From Siniperca chuatsi (taxonomy: Eukaryota > Chordata > Actinopteri > Centrarchiformes > Sinipercidae), in NCBI RefSeq assembly GCF_020085105.1, contig NC_058060.1:4465423-4529422 (forward strand): a stretch of DNA of 64,000 nucleotides, written 5' to 3'. Each line of letters begins with the position of its first letter. Positions within the stretch are counted from its first letter, which is position 1. Below the pieces are notes generated by a model that ran no database searches, was not told the DNA's origin, and saw only the letters and a list, made by a program, of their open reading frames with translations. Shown piece by piece: positions 63,920 through 64,000 of the stretch. Made by a program: the position numbers and the translations under genes.

Positions 63920-64000
63920 GCTTCATTGATTACAATTACCTTGACAAGAATGTTGAAAATTCCATACATAACACCTTACATGGAAGCAGTATGAACTCCA

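Noticed and set aside
1..64000. CRISPR array or prokaryotic operon
   Set aside because: No regularly spaced direct repeats with unique spacers, no Shine-Dalgarno-led gene clusters; spliced exons and vertebrate-type retroelements show eukaryotic DNA.

Overview
The window is vertebrate, almost certainly teleost fish, nuclear DNA. It is AT-rich, has no dense or operon-like coding, shows spliced exons with GT/AG borders, and is crowded with repeat families typical of fish genomes: APE-type LINEs of the L2/CR1/Rex1 group, an L1/Tx1-like LINE, a Penelope-like element, a DIRS/Ngaro-like element, Ty3/Gypsy remnants with SCAN-like gag, a Helitron, hAT, Tc1 and TTAA-flanked DNA transposons, and a tRNA-derived SINE. 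The species cannot be named from the sequence.

Layout. 1-6.8 kb holds three LINE remnants on the minus strand and one on the plus. 7-8.3 kb has an SGNH-hydrolase-like fragment and a SINE with target-site duplications (TSDs). 11.0-14.8 kb is the only clearly gene-like region: a three-exon THAP-domain pseudogene on plus faces a four-exon P2X7 C-terminal-domain pseudogene on minus. 15.8-20.7 kb contains a Gypsy gag/protease remnant (minus), an internally deleted DIRS-like element (plus) and a solo LTR. 23.1-25.5 kb is a Penelope-like element with terminal inverted repeats and a 14-bp TSD. 28-31.7 kb has nested DNA transposons, including a hAT-like repeat that carries what looks like a captured coiled-coil exon. 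32.6-36.2 kb is an old tandem duplication broken by two inverted-repeat elements. 36.4-38.8 kb is a Helitron remnant. 39.9-46.4 kb holds LINEs and two solo LTRs. 47-53.8 kb holds a hAT MITE, another terminal-inverted-repeat element and a LINE. 54-60 kb is relatively repeat-poor, apart from MITEs and one possible non-coding first exon. 60.2-63.9 kb carries degraded Ty3/Gypsy pieces (RT/RNase H, SCAN-like gag, another gag with a 30-bp minisatellite, and an LTR).

No coding region here looks intact and under obvious selection. Nearly every recognisable domain has stop codons, frameshifts or changed catalytic residues, so the window reads as an intergenic or intronic graveyard in which nesting gives a relative order of insertions. 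I found no CRISPR array, rRNA or stand-alone tRNA gene, and no convincing new multi-gene system. The most unusual items are the exon inside the hAT-like repeat, the THAP/P2X7-like pair, and two Penelope-type insertions that share a TTTGGAAT target motif.
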